Shown one piece after another: positions 1 through 6,364 of a stretch of 13,375 nucleotides of DNA. Origin of the DNA: Opitutia bacterium (GTDB taxonomy: Bacteria > Verrucomicrobiota > Verrucomicrobiae > Opitutales > UBA953); assembly GCA_004558035.1 (NCBI GenBank), contig SFEJ01000042.1, positions 1 to 13,375 of the forward strand. Direction: 5' to 3'. Within the stretch, counting starts at the first letter, position 1; the number at the start of each line of letters is the position of its first letter. Made by a program: the position numbers and the translations under genes. Below the pieces are notes generated by a model. That model did no database searches. It saw only the letters and a program-made list of their open reading frames with translations, and was not told where the DNA came from.

Positions 1-2
1 GT

Positions 3-341
3 CGGATTTTCGTTTCCGGTCGCGACGCCGACGGGAACGCGACGCTCGTCCGCACCTCCACGGGAACGTGGCAAATCGCCTACAACGGCGAGAACCGCCC
101 GATCCGCTTCGAAAACGCGGCGACGCAGACCGTCGTCGAATGCGCGTACGACTCGCAGGGAAGGCGCTTCTCCTCGGGTTCCCGCGGAAAAGCGAAAAGA
201 AGCGTTGCGTTCCCCGTTTCGCGCCGTTTTTTTGAGAGAGCGATGAAGATTTCCAAAAAAGTTGCCGCGTGCCGCGCGGCGTCGGGGGCCGTTCCCGCGC
301 GGGCGGGGCGGGGAGCCGGTTTTTCGCGGAGCCGCCGATGA
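3..341 (+). CDS. RHS/YD-repeat protein, C-terminal end (5' partial)
   Basis: The frame is open from the left edge and reads a hydrophilic, beta-rich stretch with the segments DADGNATLV, TWQIAYNGENRPIRFENA and VECAYDSQGRRFSS. This is the pattern of RHS/YD repeats (Y-x-x-x-G-R-x and N-R-P), which form large surface or secreted beta-cocoon shells. Only the end of the protein is in the window, so its cargo or toxin type cannot be judged. After about position 175 the frame stops looking like RHS: codons lose their G/C third-base preference and the peptide becomes Arg/Lys/Ser-rich until TGA at 339-341. The real end may therefore have been lost by a frameshift, or the tail from the ATG at 243 could be a separate 32-residue frame. 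The TGA overlaps the next gene's ATG. RHS identity is fairly likely; the 3' end is uncertain. Confidence 0.5.
   Translation, partial: RIFVSGRDADGNATLVRTSTGTWQIAYNGENRPIRFENAATQTVVECAYDSQGRRFSSGSRGKAKRSVAFPVSRRFFERAMKISKKVAACRAASGAVPARAGRGAGFSRSRR
192..233 (+). terminator. possible weak terminator in the decayed RHS tail
   Basis: GCGAAA at 192-197 can pair with TTTCGC at 217-222, followed by GCCG and a run of seven T at 227-233. The stem is only 6 bp with a 19-base loop, so this is weak. If real, it would end RHS transcription before the kinase operon and imply that the RHS frame stops earlier than 341. Confidence 0.22.
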
Positions 342-1261
342 TCCGTTTCGGCAGGGAGTCGCGTTTTCTCCTGGTGGGCGTCTGTCTCGCGGGGCTCGTC
401 GCGTGGAGTTTTTTCGGGCAGTGCGCGGCGCTGTTTCTGCGCGAATCGCGTCTGGCGGCGGTTTTCGGCGGGAGCGCGTCCTTCGGGGACGTCGTTTCCT
501 CGGAACTCCCGCTTTTCGGGCTGTGGATCGCGGCGGGCGTCGCGTCTGCGGCGGCGTTCGGGGCGGCGCTGCTGAATTCCCGCGAGGACGCGCGGCTGGG
601 CGCTGCGGCTTCGGCCGCCGCGCGCGCGGCGGAGGAGTCCTGCGCCCGCGCGGAAGCGTGTCTCGGGGCGCGCGGGGCTTCTTCTCCGGATCCGCGGGAG
701 ACGCTTGCCGCGCTGCGCGAGGCGAACGCCCGCGCGGAGCTGGGGGCGGAAAACGCGCTGCTCTTCTTTCGCGTCCGCGAGTGCCGCGCCGCGGCGAGGG
801 CGCGCCGGTTTTCGGTCGAGCGTCTCGCCGAATGCGTTTCGCGCCGCGCGTTCGCGCGTCTGGCGGCTTCGGGAATCGATTCGGAGCTGGACGTCGCGCC
901 GGATCTCCGCGGGGCGGAGGCGGAGACGTCTCCGGGCTTCATCGAGCTGATCGCGCTCAATTTCGCGGACGTCGCGTCGCGCGGCGCGTCCGACGGGCTT
1001 TTCCGCGTCTCGCTGCGCCGCGAGGGCGGGGCGCTGCGTTTCGATTTTTCGGACGAGGACGGCGGGCTTTTCGCGGAAGCGCGGGCGCGTTTCGTCGCTT
1101 CGGATTCGCGTCTTCCCGACGCGGAGGCGGAAATCCCGGAGCTCGGTTTCGCGGCGGCGCGGGCGTTCGCGCGGGAGCTCGGCGGTTCTCTGGAGCTTGA
1201 GGAGGAATCCGCCGGCGCGGGCGTCGTCTTTTCACTGCGTCTTCCCTGTCTTGTACGATGA
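338..1261 (+). CDS. membrane protein with degenerate histidine-kinase-like ATPase domain (pseudokinase)
   Basis: The protein has 307 residues. Two membrane segments lie at about 9-33 and 57-80, then an Ala/Glu/Arg-rich helical stretch at 82-175, then a domain at about 184-305 that aligns by eye with the HATPase_c domain of the next gene. The catalytic features are lost. There is no histidine anywhere in the protein, so no phospho-acceptor. The N-box reads LNFADVASRGA, with Val212 where the Mg-binding Asn should be. The G1 box is reduced to DEDGG and the glycine-rich G2 loop to ELGFAAA. The tail LGGSLELEEESAGAG is still kinase-like. I chose ATG 338 because GGAG sits 6 bases upstream, the first membrane helix follows at once, and the codon overlaps the previous TGA. 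It probably partners or modulates the coupled kinase; that role is inference. Confidence 0.75.
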   Translation: MIRFGRESRFLLVGVCLAGLVAWSFFGQCAALFLRESRLAAVFGGSASFGDVVSSELPLFGLWIAAGVASAAAFGAALLNSREDARLGAAASAAARAAEESCARAEACLGARGASSPDPRETLAALREANARAELGAENALLFFRVRECRAAARARRFSVERLAECVSRRAFARLAASGIDSELDVAPDLRGAEAETSPGFIELIALNFADVASRGASDGLFRVSLRREGGALRFDFSDEDGGLFAEARARFVASDSRLPDAEAEIPELGFAAARAFARELGGSLELEEESAGAGVVFSLRLPCLVR

Positions 1262-2781
1262 AGCGCGTTTTCGAGAGAGGTCTTTTCCGCGAAGCCGCGT
1301 GGGCGTGCGCGTTCGCGGCGGTCGCGGCGGCGACTTTGTGGGGAGCGTTCCGTCTCGGCGAAGACGTTTTTTCCGCGCGCGTTCCCGACGTCCGCGCCGC
1401 CTTCGAGGCGCGCCGCGAAGCCTGCGCGCGGGAGCTGAAGCGCGTCTGGCGCGAGGCGCTTTCGGAGCTCGACGCCGGCGGGGAGCCCGCGCTTTTCCGC
1501 GGCGCGACGCTCGCCGCGTGCGTCGTCCGCGAGCCGGCGGGAACGCGCGCGCCGCAGATCGAGTCCGAAACGGGAGACGCCGCCGCGCTGCGGGCGCTGC
1601 TGCCGCGAGCGCTGGCGCGGGAACGGGAACGCCTTTCTCCGGACGCGCCGGCGCGGTTCCGCCCGCTCCTGCTCGCGCACGTTTCCGAGGACGGCGGGGC
1701 GGCGGGGAAAATCCGCCACGCGCTTTTTCTGGTGCGGCGCGTCGGCGTTTCGGGCGAGGACGGATTTTCGGTGCGGCTGCTCGACGTTCCCGCGCTGGAC
1801 CGCGCGCTTTCGCGGAGCCTTCGGGGCGTCTCGCCGTCGGCGCACGTCGCGTTCGCCGCGCCGCGCGGGCCGCTGAAGGTCGAGGGCGGGGAAATCTACG
1901 AAGCTTACGCGCCGTGGCGCCTGCCCGATCCCGCGCGCGAGGATCTGGAAGGGTATCCCGTGCGGCTGAGCGCGGCGTTTTACGTCGCGGAGGGCGCGCC
2001 CGCGGCGTCGTGGAAGGCGCTGATCTTTCCGGCGGGGATCGCGGCGTTTTTCGTCTTCGCGTACGCGCTTTGGAGACGGCGCGCGCTACGGCGTCGCCGG
2101 TTTTTCGTCGAGGCGCTTTCGCACGAGCTACGGGCGCCGCTGCTGCGGGAACGGCTGCTTTTGGACGCGTTCGAGGAAACGCCCGAGAGCGACGCCGGGA
2201 CGCGGCGCCGTCTGCTGCGCGAGCTCGCGGAGAACCGCGCGACGATACGGCGCGTCGCGGAAAACGCGGGGCGGATCGCGCGTTTCGGACGCGCCTCCGC
2301 GGGCGGCGCGCGGCGGGAACGGCTGAGCGTCGGCGAGCTCGCGGAACGCGCCTGCGCCCGCGCGCGGGAACGGCTCGCCGAGAGCGGAGTGCGCGCGCGT
2401 CTGCGCGTCGAGCCGGAGCTGCGGGAACGCCGCGTCCGCGCGGACGCCGAGGCAATCGGGCAGATTCTCTTCAATCTCGCGGACAACGCCGCGAAGTACG
2501 CGCCCGGCGCCGCCGCGGAAATCGAGTTCTCCCGCCGCGGGAACGCGCTCGAAATCCGTTTCGCGGACGACGGCCCCGGGCTGCCCGCGGAGGCGCGCGC
2601 GCGGATTTTTTCCGAGTTCGTCCGCGGCGGAGACGTTCCCGCGGAAACGCCTGGCTCCGGCATGGGGCTGGCGGTGGCGCGCCGTCTGGCCCGGGAGCAG
2701 GGCGGGGAGCTCGTCGCGGAAGATTCTTGTTCCGCCGGCGCGGCGTTTCGGCTTAGAATCCCGCTTCGGAGATTTTTATGA
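1258..2781 (+). CDS. membrane sensor histidine kinase
   Basis: This is a 507-residue two-component sensor that should autophosphorylate and pass phosphate to the regulator encoded directly downstream. An N-terminal membrane helix (about 14-32) and a second at about 254-272 bracket a roughly 220-residue extracytoplasmic sensor domain that I do not recognise. The Arg-rich sequence WRRRALRRRR follows helix two, as expected on the inner face, and there is no room for a HAMP domain. The H-box is SHELRAPL with His289. The N-box is NLADNAAKYA (Asn410), followed by G1 DDGPGLP, F-box IFSEFVR and G2 GSGMGLA, so all catalytic boxes are present. The ATG overlaps the pseudokinase stop (ATGA, 1258-1261) and no ribosome-binding site is visible, which points to translational coupling. 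The gene is very rich in the GGGAACG word (11 copies). Confidence 0.93.
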   Translation: MKRVFERGLFREAAWACAFAAVAAATLWGAFRLGEDVFSARVPDVRAAFEARREACARELKRVWREALSELDAGGEPALFRGATLAACVVREPAGTRAPQIESETGDAAALRALLPRALARERERLSPDAPARFRPLLLAHVSEDGGAAGKIRHALFLVRRVGVSGEDGFSVRLLDVPALDRALSRSLRGVSPSAHVAFAAPRGPLKVEGGEIYEAYAPWRLPDPAREDLEGYPVRLSAAFYVAEGAPAASWKALIFPAGIAAFFVFAYALWRRRALRRRRFFVEALSHELRAPLLRERLLLDAFEETPESDAGTRRRLLRELAENRATIRRVAENAGRIARFGRASAGGARRERLSVGELAERACARARERLAESGVRARLRVEPELRERRVRADAEAIGQILFNLADNAAKYAPGAAAEIEFSRRGNALEIRFADDGPGLPAEARARIFSEFVRGGDVPAETPGSGMGLAVARRLAREQGGELVAEDSCSAGAAFRLRIPLRRFL

Positions 2782-3512
2782 AAGAAAGCGCGCGCGTTCC
2801 CGTTCTGCTGCTGCTCGAAGACGACCTCGGGCTGCGGGAGCGTCTCGCGAAAAAACTCGCCGCGGAGGGCTTCGGCGTCGAAGAGGCGGGAGACGTCGCG
2901 GAAGCGCGCTATCTGCTGGGCGTGCGCGGGTTCGACGCGTTGGTGACGGACGTCATGCTGCCCGACGGGAACGGAATCGAGCTGCTGCGGGAAATCCGCG
3001 GGCGCGACGCGGCTTTTCCCGTGATCGTGCTCACGGCGTTCGGCGGAGTCGAGGGCTGCCTGCGCGGCTTCGGGCACGGAGCGGACGATTACGTCCTCAA
3101 GCCCGTCGACGCGCGCGAGCTCGCCGCCCGCGTGCGCAACGCGCTGCGCCGGATTCGGCGTGCGCCCGAAGTTCCCGTGCTGGCGGAAAGCGGGGCGGAC
3201 GCGCCCGTGCTGCGGCTCGAGGACGGCGGCGTCTTCGACCTGCGCGCGCGGGAATACCGCCGCGGGGCGGCGCGGGCGGCGCTTTCGACGCGGGAATGCG
3301 CGCTGCTGCGCTGTCTCGCGGAGCGCCGCGGCGGCGTCGTTTCGGAGGCGGAACTCCTCGTGCGCGTCTGGCGGAAGGACGCCCGCGAGGCGGATTCCGC
3401 GCGCGTCCGTTCGCTCGTCTCGCGTCTGCGCAGGAAGGTCGGCGGCGACGCCGGAATCCGCGCGGTTTACGGTCAGGGCTACGCGCTGAAGGCGGAGGAC
3501 TTGGCTTCTTAA
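2778..3512 (+). CDS. OmpR/PhoB-family response regulator
   Basis: This 244-residue transcription factor has a receiver domain at about 8-125 and a winged-helix DNA-binding domain at about 150-240. In the receiver the acidic pocket is Glu14-Asp15-Asp16, the phosphorylated aspartate is Asp58 in TDVMLPDG, and the conserved Thr86 and Lys108 (LKP) are present, so it should be phosphorylatable. The C-terminal part has the OmpR-type pattern STRECALLRCLAER, then VRSLVSRLRRKVG and the wing YGQGYAL. Its cognate kinase is almost certainly the gene overlapping it by ATGA at 2778-2781. GGAG at 2768-2771 lies 6 bases from the start. The target genes cannot be told from the window. It is the last gene of the plus-strand operon and faces a convergent gene across a hairpin. 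Confidence 0.95.
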   Translation: MKESARVPVLLLLEDDLGLRERLAKKLAAEGFGVEEAGDVAEARYLLGVRGFDALVTDVMLPDGNGIELLREIRGRDAAFPVIVLTAFGGVEGCLRGFGHGADDYVLKPVDARELAARVRNALRRIRRAPEVPVLAESGADAPVLRLEDGGVFDLRAREYRRGAARAALSTRECALLRCLAERRGGVVSEAELLVRVWRKDAREADSARVRSLVSRLRRKVGGDAGIRAVYGQGYALKAEDLAS

Positions 3513-3546
3513 AGCTTAAAGGTTAGGGGTTAGAGGTTAGAGGAGA
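3505..3546 (+). repeat. seven-base-period intergenic repeat
   Basis: Starting inside the regulator's last codons, the sequence runs in 7-base units: AAGCTTA (3512), AAGGTTA (3519), GGGGTTA (3526), GAGGTTA (3533) and GAGGAGA (3540). The consensus is about GAGGTTA. It covers the regulator's stop and the space before the hairpin. A second purine/pyrimidine array with the same period lies at 11443-11502. Confidence 0.7.
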
Positions 3547-3591
3547 GAACGCAAAGGAGGGCGACCGGGACGGCCGCCCTCCTTTGCGTTC
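3547..3591. terminator. bidirectional terminator hairpin between convergent genes
   Basis: A perfect 17-bp inverted repeat pairs 3547-3563 (GAACGCAAAGGAGGGCG) with 3575-3591 around an 11-base loop. It sits between the response regulator (plus) and the thioredoxin-like gene (minus), whose stops are 90 bases apart. There is no long T-run on either side, so efficiency as an intrinsic terminator is uncertain, but position and stem strength fit. The right arm runs into CGTTCCC, one copy of the abundant word. Confidence 0.75.
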
Positions 3592-3602
3592 CCGCGGGGC
3601 GC

Positions 3603-4637
3603 TCAGTCTTCGAAGATCGGCGCGGCGGGTTTTTCGTCGGCGCGCGAGGCGGCGTCGAGTTCGTCCGCGACGTCGAGCTGCATCTTCACCTGCGCGAGAA
3701 GCTTTTCGAGCAGGTCCTTGACTTCGCCGTGCTTGGTGGCGTCCGCGGTCTTCTTCAGCTCTTCCGCAATCGCCTTGAGCTCGGCGTAGCGCGTCTTGAC
3801 GATTTCGCCGAAGATCTTTTTCCCGAGATCCGGGTTCTTGCGGTCCTCGGGGCTCATTTCCTTGTATTTCGCCTGGGCTTCCTTGTAGAGCTCGGAAAAG
3901 ATCTCGTCGCATTTTTTCGAGAGCGGGAAATAGACCGTGAAGAGCGGGTAGCCGTCGCGCAGCCCCTTGCTTCCGTCGGGATCGAAGTTGAGGACTTCGC
4001 GGACGAGCGTCGCGTTCCGTCCCTGTTCTTCCGCGTTCATGAAGCGCACCACGGCGTCGATTTTCCGGACGCGTTCTTCCGTTCCCGGCTTCAGCGCTTC
4101 GATTTCCTTTTTCAGCGCGGCGAGTTTTCGGGCGTCTTCGAGCAGAACTTCGAGATGCGCGACGTAAAGCTCGGCGCCGCCGCGGCGGTAGCCGGTCTTG
4201 GCGAGCTCGACGCCCTCGGCGTCCAGAATCAGCACCGTCGGGAAGCCGCGGATCCCGTAGCGTTCGACCAGATCGGCGTTCTGTTTCGCCGTCGCGGGCG
4301 AAATCAGCTTCTTGTTCTGCGGAGAGTCGATGAAGACGAGCACGAACTTGTCCTTCACGCCGTTCAGGAATTCTTTTTTGGAAAGGACTTCCTTTTCGAG
4401 GCGGATGCACCAGCCGCACCAGTCCGAGCCGGTGAAGTCCACGAAGAGCAGTTTGTTTTCGGCGGCGGCGAGTTTTTTGGCGGCTTCGAAATCGTCGAGC
4501 CAGCCGGCGGGCGTGGACGTCGCGGGCGCGGTTTTTTCGGCGGCGGCTTCGGGCGCGGCGGCGGTTTGAGCGGAGGCGCACAGCGCCGTTCCCGCGAAAA
4601 GGCTCCCTGCGAGGAGCGAGAAAAGGATTTTTTTCAT
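3603..4637 (-). CDS. secreted thioredoxin-fold protein with C-terminal helical domain
   Basis: The 344-residue protein begins with a Sec signal peptide (MKKILFSLLAGSLFAGTALC, likely cut after ASA near residue 23; no lipobox) and an Ala-rich linker. The thioredoxin domain spans about 45-160. The motif GSDWCGWC gives redox Cys74 and Cys77, and RGFPTVLILD supplies the cis-proline Pro133. Residues about 165-330 are charged and helical (many Lys/Glu, coiled-coil-like) and I do not recognise them. It is probably a periplasmic disulfide reductase or isomerase; the substrate is unknown. I chose the ATG at 4637 because the signal peptide starts there; the frame extends further upstream without sense. 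No Shine-Dalgarno is present: the leader instead carries CTTCCTCC just before the start. It is separated from purH by a terminator, so it is probably transcribed on its own. Confidence 0.88.
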   Translation of the reverse strand: MKKILFSLLAGSLFAGTALCASAQTAAAPEAAAEKTAPATSTPAGWLDDFEAAKKLAAAENKLLFVDFTGSDWCGWCIRLEKEVLSKKEFLNGVKDKFVLVFIDSPQNKKLISPATAKQNADLVERYGIRGFPTVLILDAEGVELAKTGYRRGGAELYVAHLEVLLEDARKLAALKKEIEALKPGTEERVRKIDAVVRFMNAEEQGRNATLVREVLNFDPDGSKGLRDGYPLFTVYFPLSKKCDEIFSELYKEAQAKYKEMSPEDRKNPDLGKKIFGEIVKTRYAELKAIAEELKKTADATKHGEVKDLLEKLLAQVKMQLDVADELDAASRADEKPAAPIFED

Positions 4638-4662
4638 TTGGAGGAAGATCTGATTTTTAGTT

Positions 4663-4722
4663 TCGGGAAAGAAAAAGCGTTCCCGCGGAAGGGGTTCGTT
4701 CATCGGCTTCCGCGGGAACGCT
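4663..4722 (-). terminator. intrinsic terminator downstream of purH
   Basis: AGCGTTCCCGCGGAAG (4676-4691) pairs perfectly over 16 bp with 4707-4722 around a 15-base loop. On the minus strand the stem is followed by the T-rich tract TTTTTCTTT, the classic form of a rho-independent terminator. It lies 25 bases past the purH stop. Both arms are made of the abundant GGGAACG word in head-to-head orientation. Confidence 0.87.
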
Positions 4723-4746
4723 CGTCGCTTCGGGCGTTCGTTCGCC

Positions 4747-6291
4747 TCAGTGGCGGAAATGGCGGTGGCTGGTGAAGATCATCGCCATGCCGCGCTCGTT
4801 CGCGGCGTCGATGACTTCCTGGTCGCGCACGGAGCCGCCCGGCTGAATCGCCGCCGTCGCCCCCGCGTCCGCCGCGGCGAGCAGACCGTCCGCGAACGGG
4901 AAGAACGCGTCGCTGGCGATGATCGAGCCCTTGAGCGAAAGCCCCGCCTCGCCCGCCTTCCAAACGGCGATGCGCGAGGAATCGACGCGCGACATCTGCC
5001 CGGCGCCGATGCCGAGCGTGCGCTCGCAGCCCGCGTAGACGATGGCGTTGGACTTCACGTGCTTGACGACCTTCCAGCCGAAGAGCATCGCGCGCAGTTC
5101 CTCGTCGGTCGGCGCGCGCTTCGTCACCACCTTGTAGGCGCTCGGGTCGATGGGCTTGAGGTCGCGTTCCTGCACGAGCACGCCGCCGATCGCGTAGCGC
5201 ACGTCGTAGAGCTTGTCCGCCGAAATCGGCTTGACCTGCTCCATGAGGCGCAGGTTCTTCTTTTTCGCGAAGATTTCGCGCGCCTCCGCCGAGAACGACG
5301 GCGCGATGATGACTTCGGAGAAGATGTGCGCGATGCGCTCGGCGAGCGCCTTGTCCACCTCGCGGTTGGCGACGATGATGCCGCCGAAGGGCGCCTGCTT
5401 GTCCGTCTCGAACGCCTGGTCCCAGGCCTCCGCGAGCGTCGCCGCCGTGGCGATGCCGCACGGGTTCGTGTGCTTGAGAATGCCGACGGTCGGGCGGTCG
5501 AACTCGGCGATGAGATTCGTCGCGCCCGTGATGTCGAGAATGTTGTTGAAGCTCAGCTCCTTGCCCTGGAGCTGGTTGAAGAAGCTGTGGAAATCGCCGA
5601 AGAGCTTGGCGCCCTGATGCGGATTTTCGCCGTAGCGGAGCTCCTGCGCCGTCTTCAGGTTCAGGTTGAACTGACGCGGGAACGCCGGCGCGGTCGCGGC
5701 GCTCGGCACCTGTTTTTCAAGATAGTTCGCGATCGCGGCGTCGTAGGCGGCGGTGCGGGAGAAGACCTTGAGCGCGAGCTCGCGGCGGAACTCCGGCAGC
5801 GCGGCGGGATCGCCGTCCATCGCCGCGAGCACGCGGGAATAGTCCGCGGGATCGGTGACGACGAACACGCTCTGGTGATTCTTCGCGGCGGAACGCAGCA
5901 TCGACGGGCCGCCGATGTCGATGTTCTCGATCGCGTCCTCGAACGCGCAGTCCGGCTTGGCGACAGTCGCCTCGAACGGATAAAGGTTCACGACGACCAT
6001 GTCGATCATCGGGATGTCGAGCTTCGCGGCCTGTTCCATGTGCGCGGGAAGGTCGCGGCGGCAGAGCAGCCCGCCGTGCACGCGCGGGTGAAGCGTCTTC
6101 ACGCGCCCGTCCATGATTTCGGGGAAGCCGGTGTGCTCGCTCACGTCGGTGACGGGCAGCCCGCCCTCGCGGAGCATTTTTGCGGTGCCGCCCGTGGAGA
6201 GCAGCTTGTAGCCGTGTTTTTCTACGAGGACCTTGGCGAAATCCAAAAGCCCGGTTTTGTCGCTGACGGACAGGAGCGCGATTTTCTGCAT
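4747..6291 (-). CDS. purH: bifunctional AICAR formyltransferase / IMP cyclohydrolase
   Basis: PurH carries out the last two steps of purine biosynthesis in the cytoplasm: formylation of AICAR by 10-formyl-tetrahydrofolate, then ring closure to IMP. At 514 residues it is the usual length. The N-terminal cyclohydrolase (MGS-like) domain shows LLSVSDKTGLLDFAK, STGGTAKML, MDGRVKTLHPRVHGGLL and NIDIGGPSMLRSAAKNH. The transformylase domain shows RYGENPHQ, the catalytic Lys-His in LKHTNPCGIA, APFGGIIVAN, GIGAGQMSRVDS and SDAFFPFADG, and ends in the characteristic RHFRH. I chose ATG 6291 because MQKIALLSVSDKTG is the normal family start. There is no clear ribosome-binding site. It follows the envelope genes on the same strand after 73 bases with a small hairpin, so it may be partly read through from them. 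It holds just one GGGAACG word in 1.5 kb. Confidence 0.98.
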   Translation of the reverse strand: MQKIALLSVSDKTGLLDFAKVLVEKHGYKLLSTGGTAKMLREGGLPVTDVSEHTGFPEIMDGRVKTLHPRVHGGLLCRRDLPAHMEQAAKLDIPMIDMVVVNLYPFEATVAKPDCAFEDAIENIDIGGPSMLRSAAKNHQSVFVVTDPADYSRVLAAMDGDPAALPEFRRELALKVFSRTAAYDAAIANYLEKQVPSAATAPAFPRQFNLNLKTAQELRYGENPHQGAKLFGDFHSFFNQLQGKELSFNNILDITGATNLIAEFDRPTVGILKHTNPCGIATAATLAEAWDQAFETDKQAPFGGIIVANREVDKALAERIAHIFSEVIIAPSFSAEAREIFAKKKNLRLMEQVKPISADKLYDVRYAIGGVLVQERDLKPIDPSAYKVVTKRAPTDEELRAMLFGWKVVKHVKSNAIVYAGCERTLGIGAGQMSRVDSSRIAVWKAGEAGLSLKGSIIASDAFFPFADGLLAAADAGATAAIQPGGSVRDQEVIDAANERGMAMIFTSHRHFRH

Positions 6292-6342
6292 AATGCCGAC
6301 GAGTAAAAACCTTTTCCCCCGGGAACGCAAGGAGCGAAGGCG

Positions 6343-6364
6343 GGAACGCCCCGACGGGCGTTCC
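6343..6364 (-). terminator. small hairpin between the FlgT/CsgG-like gene and purH
   Basis: GGAACGCCC (6343-6351) pairs perfectly with GGGCGTTCC (6356-6364) around a 4-base loop, immediately after the upstream gene's stop. The stem is 9 bp and GC-rich but has no T-run next to it on the minus strand, so it may be an attenuator or an RNA-stabilising 3' structure rather than a full terminator. It contains a GGGAACG copy, with another at 6321-6327. Confidence 0.5.

Noticed and set aside
243..341. A separate 32-residue gene starting MKISKKVAAC
   Set aside because: It has a possible GAGAG upstream, but it is in frame with the RHS reading, is too basic and low-complexity to support as a gene, and is better treated as part of the uncertain RHS tail.
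1232..2455. A 407-codon open frame antisense to the sensor kinase
   Set aside because: The Arg/Pro/Ala-only composition and the intact kinase boxes on the other strand make it a shadow.
3521..3540. Telomere-like GGTTAGGGGTTAG
   Set aside because: The units vary within a short 7-base array between bacterial genes, so there is no telomere or linear-end context.
4750..6306. A 518-codon open frame antisense to purH
   Set aside because: It mirrors a highly conserved enzyme gene and its product is a biased Arg/Glu/Val sequence without motifs.
6292..6364. Possible purine or ZTP/AICAR riboswitch before purH
   Set aside because: Only 73 bases are available, a simple 9-bp hairpin takes part of them, and I see none of the conserved junctions of those riboswitches.
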